The notes beneath the pieces were generated by a model, which was given only the letters and a program-made list of their open reading frames with translations, was not told the origin of the DNA and searched no databases. The translations under genes and the position numbers were made by a program. Shown here piece after piece: positions 35,542 through 44,398 of a stretch of 64,000 bases of DNA. Within the stretch, counting starts at the first letter, position 1, and each line of letters opens with the position of its first letter. Source of the DNA: Fimenecus sp045655645 (GTDB lineage Bacteria; Bacillota; Clostridia; Oscillospirales; Acutalibacteraceae). The stretch spans positions 1 to 64,000 of the forward strand of contig JAZOPS010000049.1 in assembly GCA_045655645.1 (NCBI GenBank), written 5' to 3'.

Positions 35542-35593
35542 GCCTTACGGATTTTTCAAACAAAGAGAAAATTCTCCGTAAGGCGTTTATTTT
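35542..35593 (+). terminator. Terminator after pfkA-aroK
   Basis: GCCTTACGGA (35542-35551) pairs perfectly with TCCGTAAGGC (35575-35584) across a 23-base A/T-rich loop, followed by GTTTATTTTT. Confidence 0.8.
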
Positions 35594-35598
35594 TCCGT

Positions 35599-35627
35599 AA
35601 ATATTTATTCTTCGTAGTGGCAAATTA
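35599..35627 (+). promoter_or_regulatory. Possible sigma-G-like promoter of spoIVB
   Basis: AAATA (35599-35603), a 17-base spacer and CAAATTA (35621-35627). It matches four of five and, of the fixed -10 positions, all but one of the sigma-G consensus. spoIVB is a sigma-F/sigma-G gene in Bacillus. In such AT-rich DNA the match alone is weak. Confidence 0.35.
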
Positions 35628-35660
35628 TTAGTGCGACTTCAGGTCGTACGGAGGTGAAAA

Positions 35661-36905
35661 ATGCGAAGTTTAATAAAATTTTTATCAATAATAAGTGCTT
35701 TTCTTTGCACAATAATTTTTATACTTGTTTATGTTGGAAATGTGCTGATACCAGATTCAATAATGACCGTTGAAGATAAAGGGTATATAGCACCGGAATT
35801 TCTGGGCTTTAATATTTATAAAAGCAGTTTATTTCAAGAAGCAGGGGTTGTGACGGGAAATGTCCGAGCATCACAAAATAATTCTGAAATTAAACTTTTA
35901 AATATTATTCCCGTTAAAAAAACAAAAATAACAAATACCAAAAGACAATATGTTGTTCTTGGTGGTGATATTTTTGGAATAAAACTTTATACAGATGGTG
36001 TAATAATTGTAGGAACGGATTCAATTGAGACAGATAACGGAAATATAAGTCCGGCAGAGAAAGCAGGACTCAGAACAGGGGATATTATTTTATACTTTAA
36101 TGATGAGAAAATTGAGTCAACTAAACAGTTTACTTCTTTATTGCAAAATAATAAAGGCAACAGTGCAAAGTTAATTATCGATAGAAATGGTAAAAATATA
36201 GATTTAAACTTTGCATCAGTAAAAGAAAAAAACAGTGGAAAATACAAAGCAGGTCTTTGGGTTCGTGATAGCACTGCAGGAATAGGCACAGTTACTTTTT
36301 ATAACTCTTCTAACAATTCCTTCGGTGGCTTAGGCCATGCAATATGTGACGTGGATACGGGTGAAGCTATGCCGATGCGAAAAGGTGAAATGGCAGAGGC
36401 TTATATTAATGGACTTTATAAGAGCCAAAACGGATGTGTTGGTGAATTGTGCGGTGTTTTAACAGGAAAAACATCGGGTGTACTTTGTATAAATGATGAA
36501 ACGGGTATTTATGGTTACACTTACTTTGGTGCACAAGGTGAACAGTTGCCCGTAGCTGTTAAACAAGAGGTACACGAAGGTGACGCGCAGATTTATTGTA
36601 CAATTGATAAAAATCCACCAGAGTATTATGATGTGAAAATTACAAAAGTGTATTCTAATTCGTCGTCGGTAAATAAAGATTTAATAGTTGAAGTAATAGA
36701 TGAAGACCTAATCTCAAAAACAGGTGGAATTTTGCAAGGAATGAGCGGAACACCAATAATTCAGAATGGTATGTTAGTTGGTGCAATAACTCATGTATTC
36801 GTTAATAATCCAAAGCAAGGCTATGGAATTTTTGCTGAAAGAATGCTTGAAACCTCAGTAAGTCGCGAGATGCAAAAGAACGAAAAACTTAAAAATGCAT
36901 CTTAA
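35661..36905 (+). CDS. spoIVB: SpoIVB serine peptidase (stage IV sporulation)
   Basis: A 414-residue protein with an N-terminal membrane anchor (about 8-27), a PDZ domain (about 110-175, including AGLRTGDIILYFNDEKI) and a C-terminal S55 peptidase domain. His226 lies in GGLGHAICD and Ser362 in GMSGTPIIQNG, the expected catalytic positions. By family knowledge SpoIVB is made in the forespore, exported to the intermembrane space, and cleaves SpoIVFA to trigger pro-sigma-K activation. Start follows ACGGAGG. The gene that normally follows it, spo0A, is absent: the next gene is convergent across a terminator. Confidence 0.94.
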   Translation: MRSLIKFLSIISAFLCTIIFILVYVGNVLIPDSIMTVEDKGYIAPEFLGFNIYKSSLFQEAGVVTGNVRASQNNSEIKLLNIIPVKKTKITNTKRQYVVLGGDIFGIKLYTDGVIIVGTDSIETDNGNISPAEKAGLRTGDIILYFNDEKIESTKQFTSLLQNNKGNSAKLIIDRNGKNIDLNFASVKEKNSGKYKAGLWVRDSTAGIGTVTFYNSSNNSFGGLGHAICDVDTGEAMPMRKGEMAEAYINGLYKSQNGCVGELCGVLTGKTSGVLCINDETGIYGYTYFGAQGEQLPVAVKQEVHEGDAQIYCTIDKNPPEYYDVKITKVYSNSSSVNKDLIVEVIDEDLISKTGGILQGMSGTPIIQNGMLVGAITHVFVNNPKQGYGIFAERMLETSVSREMQKNEKLKNAS

Positions 36906-36911
36906 CAAAAA

Positions 36912-36947
36912 GGGTAGCAATTTAGAAGTTGCTACCCGAAATTTTTA
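36912..36947. terminator. Terminator between spoIVB and the UPF0210 gene
   Basis: GGGTAGCAA (36912-36920) and TTGCTACCC (36929-36937) form a perfect 9-bp stem, with GAAATTTTT after it and AAAA before it, so it can act for both convergent genes. Confidence 0.9.
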
Positions 36948-36954
36948 TATGTAT

Positions 36955-38310
36955 TTAGTTTTTCAAACTCTGTAATGGTGCAGGAATTCGACCACCACGA
37001 TTAATGAATTTAGCAGGCGATGCAGTGTTAAGTTTCATTACAGGACCATAGCCTAAAAGTCCACCAAAATTAAGTGTATCACCAATATTTTTGCCAATTG
37101 CAGGGATAAGTCTTACGGCTGTTGTCTTTGAGTTAACCATACCAATAGCAGCTTCGTCGGCAATAATACCTGAAAGCACTTCTGCTGTTGTGTCACCTGG
37201 TACAATAATCATATCAAGACCAACAGAGCAAACACAAGTCATAGCTTCAAGCTTTTCGATTGTGAGAGCGCCACTTGTAGCTGCCGCAATCATACCTGCG
37301 TCTTCAGAAACAGGAATAAATGCGCCTGAAAGTCCACCAACATGAGAGGAAGCCATAACGCCACCTTTTTTTACAGCGTCGTTAAGAAGTGCAAGACAAG
37401 CGGTTGTGCCGTGTGCACCACATTGTTCAAGTCCCATTTCTTCAAGAATATATGCAACAGAGTCACCAATTGCTGGTGTTGGAGCAAGGGAAAGGTCAAC
37501 AATGCCAAATGGAACATCAAGCCTCTTTGATGCTTCACAAGCAACGAGTTGTCCCATTCTTGTAATCTTAAATGCAGTACGCTTAACCATGTCTGCAATT
37601 TCGGTAATGTTTGCATCAGGAATTTTTGAAATTGCTGAACGCACAACACCTGGACCTGAAACACCAACATTGATTACACAGTCTGGCTCACCAACACCGT
37701 GGAAGGCACCTGCCATAAATGGGTTATCTTCAGGAGCATTGCAGAATACAACAAGTTTTGCAGGACCAATACAACCTTTGTTAGCAGTAACTTCTGCTGA
37801 TTCTTTAATGATTTGTCCCATCATTTTAACAGCATCCATATTAATACCAGCTTTTGTTGAGCCGATATTAACAGATGAGCAAATATGCTCTGTAACATCA
37901 AGTGCTTCTGGAATAGAGCGGATAAGTGCTTCATCGCCAGCGGCAAAGCCTTTCTGAACAAGAGCAGAGTATCCACCAATAAAGTTAACACCAACAGTTC
38001 CAGCAACTCTTTCAAGTGTTTTAGCATATAACACCGGGTCGCCTTTACCAGAAGCTAAAATCATAGAAATTGGTGTAACAGAAATTCTCTTGTTAATAAT
38101 TGGAATACCATATTGTTTTTCAATATCTTCGCCAGTTTTAACAAGGTGTTCAGCTTTTCGGGTCATCTTCTCATAAATTTTATCACAAGTTGATTTTGCA
38201 TCACCTGTGCAACAATCAAGAAGAGAAATACCCATTGTTATTGTTCTGATGTCAAGATTTTCATCTTGAATCATATTAATAGTTTCAAGTATGTCGTGTG
38301 TATTAATCAT
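36955..38310 (-). CDS. UPF0210 (DUF711) family protein
   Basis: A 451-residue cytoplasmic protein of the UPF0210/DUF711 family, conserved across Firmicutes and archaea. It is Gly/Ala-rich and shows the family motifs near the N-terminus (IRTITMGISLLDC), FIGGYSALVQKGF, the GPGVVRSAI segment and LSGAFIPVSEDAGM. Structures of relatives show a fold related to pyruvate-formate-lyase-type barrels, but no reaction is established. It is 12 bases downstream of the UPF0237 ACT gene, an arrangement kept across many Firmicutes, which implies that the ACT protein senses a ligand relevant to this enzyme. Confidence 0.9.
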   Translation of the reverse strand: MINTHDILETINMIQDENLDIRTITMGISLLDCCTGDAKSTCDKIYEKMTRKAEHLVKTGEDIEKQYGIPIINKRISVTPISMILASGKGDPVLYAKTLERVAGTVGVNFIGGYSALVQKGFAAGDEALIRSIPEALDVTEHICSSVNIGSTKAGINMDAVKMMGQIIKESAEVTANKGCIGPAKLVVFCNAPEDNPFMAGAFHGVGEPDCVINVGVSGPGVVRSAISKIPDANITEIADMVKRTAFKITRMGQLVACEASKRLDVPFGIVDLSLAPTPAIGDSVAYILEEMGLEQCGAHGTTACLALLNDAVKKGGVMASSHVGGLSGAFIPVSEDAGMIAAATSGALTIEKLEAMTCVCSVGLDMIIVPGDTTAEVLSGIIADEAAIGMVNSKTTAVRLIPAIGKNIGDTLNFGGLLGYGPVMKLNTASPAKFINRGGRIPAPLQSLKN

Positions 38311-38322
38311 TTTTCTACCTAC

Positions 38323-38592
38323 TTATATTCTATGCATTGAGTTGAAAATGTCTTCGTGCATAACATGAATTGAAAGTGACATTTCGTTGCCCATTGCTGT
38401 AACTTTATCAGAAAAATCAGTAAATGAAATGTTGCACTTTTCAAGGTCAACGAGCATAATCATACAGAACATATCTTGTAAAATTGACTGTGACACTTCA
38501 ATTACATTTACATTATATTCAGAACAAATTCCTGAAACTTTGGCAAGAATACCAACCATATCTTTACCAACAACAGTGATAATACCTCTCAT
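38323..38592 (-). CDS. UPF0237 ACT-domain protein
   Basis: An 89-residue protein made of one ACT domain plus a short C-terminal extension. The N-terminus GIITVVGKDMVGILAKVSG and the MLVDLEKC strand fit UPF0237 (GcvR-like, ACT_6). ACT domains bind amino acids or similar small ligands. The frame opens 13 codons upstream, but TTGGAGG precedes the ATG at 38592, where the family sequence begins. It leads the two-gene unit with UPF0210. Confidence 0.92.
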   Translation of the reverse strand: MRGIITVVGKDMVGILAKVSGICSEYNVNVIEVSQSILQDMFCMIMLVDLEKCNISFTDFSDKVTAMGNEMSLSIHVMHEDIFNSMHRI

Positions 38593-38621
38593 GAATATTA
38601 CCTCCAAAAAATATTTTAAAT

Positions 38622-38650
38622 ATTTTAACACAAAATTATATAAAAGTGAA
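38622..38650 (-). promoter_or_regulatory. Candidate promoter of the UPF0237-UPF0210 unit
   Basis: On the minus strand TTCACT (38645-38650), a 17-base spacer and TAAAAT (38622-38627) preceded by TGTG-T. The -35 is weak (four of six). Confidence 0.45.
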
Positions 38651-38687
38651 TACTTAAATATTTAGTTTAAAATTTTTGTAAATAAAG

Positions 38688-38715
38688 TTGAAAAAATTGA
38701 AAAATGTAGTAAAAT
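38688..38715 (+). promoter_or_regulatory. Candidate promoter of the PHP phosphatase gene
   Basis: TTGAAA (38688-38693), a 16-base spacer and TAAAAT (38710-38715), 31 bases before the ATG. Confidence 0.5.
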
Positions 38716-38746
38716 TATTGTAGGTAGTATATACGGAGGTGTAAAA

Positions 38747-39571
38747 ATGTATAAAAATATTGTTGATTTACACGTTCACACAGATAACTCTTTTGATGGT
38801 AATCACTCTGCAACATTTTTTTGCGAGAAAGCAGAAGTTTTAGATTTAAGAGCAATTGCCTTTACCGACCACTGTGAAGTTGACCAATTTAGAGAAGATT
38901 CTGAATATGAAAAGAGAATTTTTCAGGCTTTTTTTGAAGTGTCAAAAGTGCGCTCTGCTTTTAAGGGAAAAATGATAGTTCTTAATGGCGTTGAGCTGGG
39001 ACAACCTGCATTTGATATTGAATGTTCAGAAGATATAATTAATCGTTATGAATATGACCAGATAATTGGTTCGGTTCACAATCTTCGTGGTGGTGAAGAT
39101 TTCTATTTTATGGAAAATCTTACTTTATCTGAAGCAGAAGATTTGCTAAAACAATATTTTGACGAAATTATTATAATGCTTGAATGGGGAAATTTTGATG
39201 TTCTTGCACATCTCACATATCCTTTAAGATATTTTTATTCAAAATCTAATCTCGAAATGGACTTATCAAAATTTAATGAACAAATTGAAAAAATTCTCAA
39301 ATTAACTGTTGAGAAAGGCATTGCTCTTGAAATCAATACAGCAGCACTCAGACAACCACTTAATAAATTATCTCCAGAAATTAACATTATAAAGAGATAC
39401 AAAGAAATAGGCGGAAAATATGTCACCGTTGGTTCTGACGCACACTTTGCTGAACATCTTGCAGCGGATATAGATGCAGCTTATGATGCTGCGCTTGAAG
39501 CGGGATTTGAATGCATCACATTCTTCCAAAAACGAACACCAATGCTTATGAAAATCGAAAAGGAGGACTAA
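38747..39571 (+). CDS. PHP-domain phosphatase, histidinol-phosphatase HisK-type
   Basis: A 274-residue PHP-superfamily protein. Metal-binding motifs are DLHVHTDNSFDG (first His pair), FTDHCEVDQF, IIGSVHNLRG and the C-terminal VTVGSDAHFAEHLA, which together fit the histidinol-phosphatase HisJ/HisK type that dephosphorylates histidinol phosphate. No other histidine gene is nearby, so the substrate may be another phosphomonoester. Start follows ACGGAGG. It is 3 bases before ispE. Confidence 0.82.
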   Translation: MYKNIVDLHVHTDNSFDGNHSATFFCEKAEVLDLRAIAFTDHCEVDQFREDSEYEKRIFQAFFEVSKVRSAFKGKMIVLNGVELGQPAFDIECSEDIINRYEYDQIIGSVHNLRGGEDFYFMENLTLSEAEDLLKQYFDEIIIMLEWGNFDVLAHLTYPLRYFYSKSNLEMDLSKFNEQIEKILKLTVEKGIALEINTAALRQPLNKLSPEINIIKRYKEIGGKYVTVGSDAHFAEHLAADIDAAYDAALEAGFECITFFQKRTPMLMKIEKED

Positions 39572-39574
39572 AAT

Positions 39575-40441
39575 ATGAAAGTTAAAGCAGCGGCAAAAAT
39601 AAATTTGATGCTTGATATTTTAAAACGCCTTGAAAATGGATATCATAGTCTTTTTATGATTATGCAATCTGTTGACCTTTTTGATATTGTATCAGTTGAA
39701 AAGAACACTCAAAATAAGATTATTATTGAATGTGATAAAGATGGTGTTCCTTGTAATGAAAAGAACATTGCATATAAATGTTCAATGAAATTTTTTGAGT
39801 ATTGCAATATAGATGATATTGGAGTAACAATTAACATTGAAAAAAATATTCCAATGGCAGCAGGTGTTGCTGGTGGAAGTGCTGATGGAGCAGCAGTAAT
39901 CTATTGCTTAAATAAAATTTATAATACAAACCTTACACAAAAAGAACTATGTGAAATTGGTAATAAGGTAGGTGCTGATATTCCGTTTAGTCTTACTGGT
40001 GGCACTGCAGTAACTCTTGGTACTGGTAATGTAATAGCACCGGTTAAAGACTTGCCTGAATGCTACATTGTCCTTTGTAAACCAGAGCAAGATGTGTCAA
40101 CACCAGAGGCTTATGCAGAATTTGATGCATTAAGCCGTGTTCGCCACCTTGACAGAGTATCAATGATTGATGCAGTTTCAAATGCTGACTATGAAAAAAT
40201 TTGCTCACTTTGTGGTAATGTGTTTGAACAAGCTGTTGAAGTGCCAAAACGACCACATATTAAGGGTGTTATGAGAAAAAGTGGTGCTGACGCTTGTTGT
40301 ATGAGTGGCAGTGGACCTACAGTTTTCGGCTTGTTCTCTAACGAAGAAAAAGCAAATGAATGCTATAACAAACTTAAAGTGAAGTATAATCAGGTTTATA
40401 TTTGTAAGCCTGTAAATAAAGGAATTATTGAATTAGATTAA
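39575..40441 (+). CDS. ispE: 4-diphosphocytidyl-2-C-methyl-D-erythritol kinase
   Basis: A 288-residue GHMP kinase, the fourth step of the MEP isoprenoid pathway. It has the N-terminal AAKINLMLDILKRLENGYHSL, the ATP loop PMAAGVAGGSADGAAV, and the C-terminal SGSGPTVFGLF. ispD and ispF of the same pathway lie at 60.3-61.5 kb. GGAGG precedes the ATG. The position between a phosphatase and a flavoprotein is not the usual ispE neighbourhood. Confidence 0.95.
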   Translation: MKVKAAAKINLMLDILKRLENGYHSLFMIMQSVDLFDIVSVEKNTQNKIIIECDKDGVPCNEKNIAYKCSMKFFEYCNIDDIGVTINIEKNIPMAAGVAGGSADGAAVIYCLNKIYNTNLTQKELCEIGNKVGADIPFSLTGGTAVTLGTGNVIAPVKDLPECYIVLCKPEQDVSTPEAYAEFDALSRVRHLDRVSMIDAVSNADYEKICSLCGNVFEQAVEVPKRPHIKGVMRKSGADACCMSGSGPTVFGLFSNEEKANECYNKLKVKYNQVYICKPVNKGIIELD

Positions 40442-40461
40442 AATCAATTGGGGGATTGGTT

Positions 40462-41868
40462 ATGAAAAAATATGATGTATTAGTTGTTGGTGCATCTACA
40501 ACAGGGTGTTGGTTTGCTTATAAAATGGCAGAACAAGGCTTTAAAGTTCTTGTTATTGAAAAACAGCAACCAGATAATGTTTCAAGAGAATATGATGTTT
40601 TCCACATGGGCAAAGCAGATATGGAGCGCTTTGACCTTTTCATTCCTGAAGAAGGTGACCCATTACGCGAATTTTCTTTTGCACACTCAACAATGATGTC
40701 TCCTTATGGCAATCATCCAAAAGCATGTGCAGAAGCACCGGTAATTGGTTTGCATAAACATGATTACATAATGGCTATGGCTGACCGCGCTAAAAAGGGT
40801 GGAGCAGAAATTATTTATGGTGCATCATTTATAGATTTTATTTATGATGATAACAATAAAATAATTGGTGCTAAGTATAATACTGCTGATGGTGAAAAAG
40901 AAGCACTTGCAAGAATTGTTGCAGATTGCTCAGGTATTCCTGCTGTTGCTCGAACAAAACTTCCTGATACATCTGTTGTTGGAAACTTCAAACTTGCAAA
41001 TAAAGACATTCTCTATGTTGTGCTTTACTATGCAGAATATCTCAAGAATGATTTTAACCCAAGAGAACTTGACGGATTCTTTATGCAATATAAATCTTGG
41101 TCAGCACCATCTGATAATAAGAATGGTGCAATTCTTGGCATCGGTGCATTCTATTCTTATGATTATGCTGAATGGATTTTTAAAAATGATTTTATGCCGA
41201 ATACAAAGTTCCCTGAATACAGAGTTGAACGCATTGAAAAGGGTATGACACCATATCACACATCTGTATATTCTCTTGTTGATGATGGTTTTATTGCTCT
41301 TGGTGATGCTGCTTGTCATACAAAACCAACTTGTGGTGAAGGTTGCACATCTTCACTAGTAGCAGGCGAAATCGCAGTTGAAGTAATTTCAAATCTTTTA
41401 AAATCTGATAAATATCTCACAAAAGAAAGAATGTGGAGCATCAATAAGCGTTATATGAACGCACAGGGCAAAGACTTTGATTCAATGCGACCACTTCTTA
41501 TGGGTGTTATTACTGTTGGCTATGACGAAGCAGAATATCTCTTTGAAAATGATATTTTATTTAGTGAGAGTATTCTCGGTGGAATGGACAACGGTGTAAA
41601 TCTTACTGCTAACGATATTGCACACATCGTCAAAGGTATTGCTTCAGGCGTTGCAAAGAAAAAACTTAAACCTTCAACAATTGCAAGACTTGTAAAAGGA
41701 CTTAAATATAGTGCACAGGTTGGCATGCTCTATGATAACTATCCTGAACATTTTGAACAGTTCTCAGAATGGCAAGTAAAAGCAGATAAACTTTGGGCAG
41801 AAATTGGCTCTATTGCCGAAAATACTTGTGACCCTAAAATTTTAAAAGAATTAGGCATTGAAAGATAA
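40462..41868 (+). CDS. FAD-dependent oxidoreductase, geranylgeranyl-reductase-like
   Basis: A 468-residue flavoprotein of the FixC/geranylgeranyl-reductase group. The N-terminal dinucleotide fold is YDVLVVGASTTGCWFAYKMAEQGFKV-type, with GASTTG in place of the more usual GAGPAG, followed by LVIEK. The second FAD motif is FIALGDAACHTKPTCGEGCTSSL. A substrate cannot be assigned; relatives reduce polyprenyl chains or oxidise acyl or carotenoid substrates, and the neighbouring ispE makes an isoprenoid link conceivable. GGGGG precedes the ATG at 40462; an in-frame TTG two codons upstream is rejected. Confidence 0.78.
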   Translation: MKKYDVLVVGASTTGCWFAYKMAEQGFKVLVIEKQQPDNVSREYDVFHMGKADMERFDLFIPEEGDPLREFSFAHSTMMSPYGNHPKACAEAPVIGLHKHDYIMAMADRAKKGGAEIIYGASFIDFIYDDNNKIIGAKYNTADGEKEALARIVADCSGIPAVARTKLPDTSVVGNFKLANKDILYVVLYYAEYLKNDFNPRELDGFFMQYKSWSAPSDNKNGAILGIGAFYSYDYAEWIFKNDFMPNTKFPEYRVERIEKGMTPYHTSVYSLVDDGFIALGDAACHTKPTCGEGCTSSLVAGEIAVEVISNLLKSDKYLTKERMWSINKRYMNAQGKDFDSMRPLLMGVITVGYDEAEYLFENDILFSESILGGMDNGVNLTANDIAHIVKGIASGVAKKKLKPSTIARLVKGLKYSAQVGMLYDNYPEHFEQFSEWQVKADKLWAEIGSIAENTCDPKILKELGIER

Positions 41869-41872
41869 AGAT

Positions 41873-41900
41873 AAAAGCAGGCATTTGCCTGCTTTTATTC
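41873..41900. terminator. Bidirectional terminator
   Basis: AAAAGCAGGC, an ATTT loop and GCCTGCTTTT, located between the convergent flavoprotein and GH-like genes. Confidence 0.92.
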
Positions 41901-41902
41901 AT

Positions 41903-44398
41903 TTATTTAGCCTTGTATTGTGTTTTAATTATGTGTGTAATCGCTTTTGCGCCATTTGTAATGTATTTTCCAATGTTGCCTGAAAGACCTGTTAAAACAG
42001 GATTTTTCAGGTCTTTTTCATTGATTCCGTCAGATTTACTTTCGTGAAGAACAACATTATCTTTGCTATATGGAAAAATAGAGCCGCTTTCATTAACAGT
42101 AAGTACTGAACCATCTGCAAAAGCACAAATTTCGTTTTTCTCGTCAACAGATATTCTGTCTTTTGACATTGGGTAAAGTCCAAAAATCGCTGTTTCTTGA
42201 CTGCCGTTGTATGATGGTGCAATACTCTTGCCTTGAGCTGCAACAAGCGTGTATGTGTCAAGAATTTCGTCTTTTGCTCGGCTAAAATGATGTCTTTGCT
42301 TGCCGTAATAAGTTCCATAAGGATTCATTCTTACAGTTTTGTCTTTTTCTAATCTCATTGGACAATGCGACATTGAAGAAAGAACTTGTCGTGAGTTTGC
42401 AATAATGATTCCACCATCTTCGTCATAAAGACCAACAAAACCGCCTGTTAATTGGTGATTGAATGAATCAATATGGTCATTTTTAGCATCACATTCAGGG
42501 AAACTCTGTGTTCTGAATGACGAAACATCGTCCATAAAGTTTCTCTTGATAACTGATATATCACCGCTAAGTTTTGGTGTAATCTGGAATGGTACAGTTT
42601 CTTTCCACTCCATATCGCTGTATCTACCTAAAGCAGAGTTTTCGGTTGAAATTGATGTTGTTTCGGCTGTATACGGATATTTAACTGTTGTGCGAACAAA
42701 AATAGCATCTGAAAATGGTGTTGCAAAGAAATCGTAAGTATAACTACCTGATTCAATTTCTTTAGGTAAATGAATTTCACCTTTAACGCTCACACCATAG
42801 CCGTTGCCACCAACAGAAAGGGGAGTCATACTTGTGTTTTTGAATTCATACTTATTTTTGCCATAAGTGATATATGATTGCAAGAAATCATAATCACCAA
42901 TTTTTTTGCCGTCAATCTGTGCAAAAGCGATTTGACCATGTGGTGTGAACATTAATTGAATTCTAGGTGTTTCAAGCAAGTTTTTAGGTTGTGCTTTTTC
43001 TTTCTTACCATCAAAAGAAAATTCCAAGTCATATTTGTCTTTAATTTTTTTGAATTTTAATATTAAGAATGCAGACTTGCACTCGTCATCAGTAGCAACA
43101 GCAACAAAATCTTCAAGATATTTTGATTTAACAACCAATGAAGAAATATCAGAGATATTCTCTTTAATTTCAACCTGAACACTTTGTAAAAGTGAGTTCG
43201 TTATATTGTGAAGGATAATCTTTTTTGACTTTGGCATTGCAGAAATTTCGTCTTCAATAACTTTGTCACTTAAATCGAGAGCAGTTTTTTCTCTTTGAAT
43301 ATTTAAAACGGGAGTTGCGAGTCCAAAGTGAGTTGTTGAAAGCAAAAGCACTCTGTTTTTGAATGATGGTGAGAGCATATCTCTGTCACTTGTGACCTTT
43401 GACATTGCTCTTGCACGCTCAATTCTTGTCCAGATTTTTCTGTTAAATGGCTTTTCTGACCAAGATGCATAACCTGTGAAATTGCCGTCAGCAGTATCAT
43501 GTGTAAACTCAATTTTACCGATTGGTTTGTGATTTTTAATGTATCCACCAGGAGTATCAAAAACAACATAGGGCAAGTCTGCAACTTCTTTAACAAGCCC
43601 GTGAATACCGTCAGTATTCGCAATTTTACCTGTCATTTTACCCATATCAATGGTTTCCCAGAATATTGCATCAGCATCCATATTGATAAACAAGAAAAGG
43701 TCGTTATTTATTTCGCCTGATTCTTGCTTACTTCTTAAATCTTTTACCCACGCACGAAGACAACCCGCATCACACACATCAGAGTTTGAATATGTGGGAA
43801 TAATTGTCATGCTTTCGCCATTATAAGTGTAGGTGAGAGGGTTAAATGCTTCTTCATCATTAAGTTTTGGAATAATTGTTCTGAATGCATCAAAGGGCAC
43901 ACAACTATAATAAAGGCAAAGTGCCTTGACGCCAAGTTTGTTATATAAACTTACCTGTGAAGGTGTGAACATAACTTCTTGCGGGCGTACAATCTTTTCG
44001 CAAGTGCCAAAAATGTCTTCAAGACCACTACCATCAGGGTTGGTGATAGCAAGATTTATACTTTCACAGAATTCGTCTTCGGTCATTGCAGAAAGAGCAC
44101 CATTGTTGTAGCCCATAATGATGTTTTCGTCGCCATATTTATCCACTCTTTCTTTCATCTTTTCAATGATGTCAGGAGCATATTCAGGCAAGATTTTCTG
44201 TAAAGAGAAAAAGTTCTCTGTATCCCAAGTGCCTTTAACTGGAATGCCTTGTTCATTAAACTCGGTAAGAGTATCAAGAATTTTTCTGATAATTCTTATG
44301 TCAGAACCAAAGCCTAAATTGTCGTTTGTATCCCCGCGATAAGAGTGATAGCAGTTAACATGAAAGCCATAAGCTATGTGTATTTTATTTTCAAGCAT
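41903..44398 (-). CDS. Putative glycoside hydrolase, GH38/GH57-like barrel protein
   Basis: An 831-residue cytoplasmic protein without a signal peptide. The first roughly 300 residues look like the (beta/alpha)7 barrel shared by GH38 and GH57 enzymes: the N-terminal strand HIAYGFHVNCYHS, then GIPVKGTWDTENF, the NNGALSAMTEDEF segment, EVMFTPSQVSLYNKLGVKALCL and an acidic strand LFLFINMDADAIFW. The remaining 500 residues appear beta-rich, as in the C-terminal domains of GH38 mannosidases. I cannot name the catalytic pair or the sugar, and the family assignment is by resemblance only. The start follows GGTGAT and overlaps the 3' end of the phosphatase gene by 8 bases, so the two are coupled. Confidence 0.5.
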   Translation of the reverse strand: MLENKIHIAYGFHVNCYHSYRGDTNDNLGFGSDIRIIRKILDTLTEFNEQGIPVKGTWDTENFFSLQKILPEYAPDIIEKMKERVDKYGDENIIMGYNNGALSAMTEDEFCESINLAITNPDGSGLEDIFGTCEKIVRPQEVMFTPSQVSLYNKLGVKALCLYYSCVPFDAFRTIIPKLNDEEAFNPLTYTYNGESMTIIPTYSNSDVCDAGCLRAWVKDLRSKQESGEINNDLFLFINMDADAIFWETIDMGKMTGKIANTDGIHGLVKEVADLPYVVFDTPGGYIKNHKPIGKIEFTHDTADGNFTGYASWSEKPFNRKIWTRIERARAMSKVTSDRDMLSPSFKNRVLLLSTTHFGLATPVLNIQREKTALDLSDKVIEDEISAMPKSKKIILHNITNSLLQSVQVEIKENISDISSLVVKSKYLEDFVAVATDDECKSAFLILKFKKIKDKYDLEFSFDGKKEKAQPKNLLETPRIQLMFTPHGQIAFAQIDGKKIGDYDFLQSYITYGKNKYEFKNTSMTPLSVGGNGYGVSVKGEIHLPKEIESGSYTYDFFATPFSDAIFVRTTVKYPYTAETTSISTENSALGRYSDMEWKETVPFQITPKLSGDISVIKRNFMDDVSSFRTQSFPECDAKNDHIDSFNHQLTGGFVGLYDEDGGIIIANSRQVLSSMSHCPMRLEKDKTVRMNPYGTYYGKQRHHFSRAKDEILDTYTLVAAQGKSIAPSYNGSQETAIFGLYPMSKDRISVDEKNEICAFADGSVLTVNESGSIFPYSKDNVVLHESKSDGINEKDLKNPVLTGLSGNIGKYITNGAKAITHIIKTQYKAK

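Noticed and set aside
37406..37957. 183-codon plus-strand open frame inside the UPF0210 gene
   Set aside because: It is antisense to a well-recognised protein and its Ser/Ala/Pro-rich translation is typical of a shadow frame.
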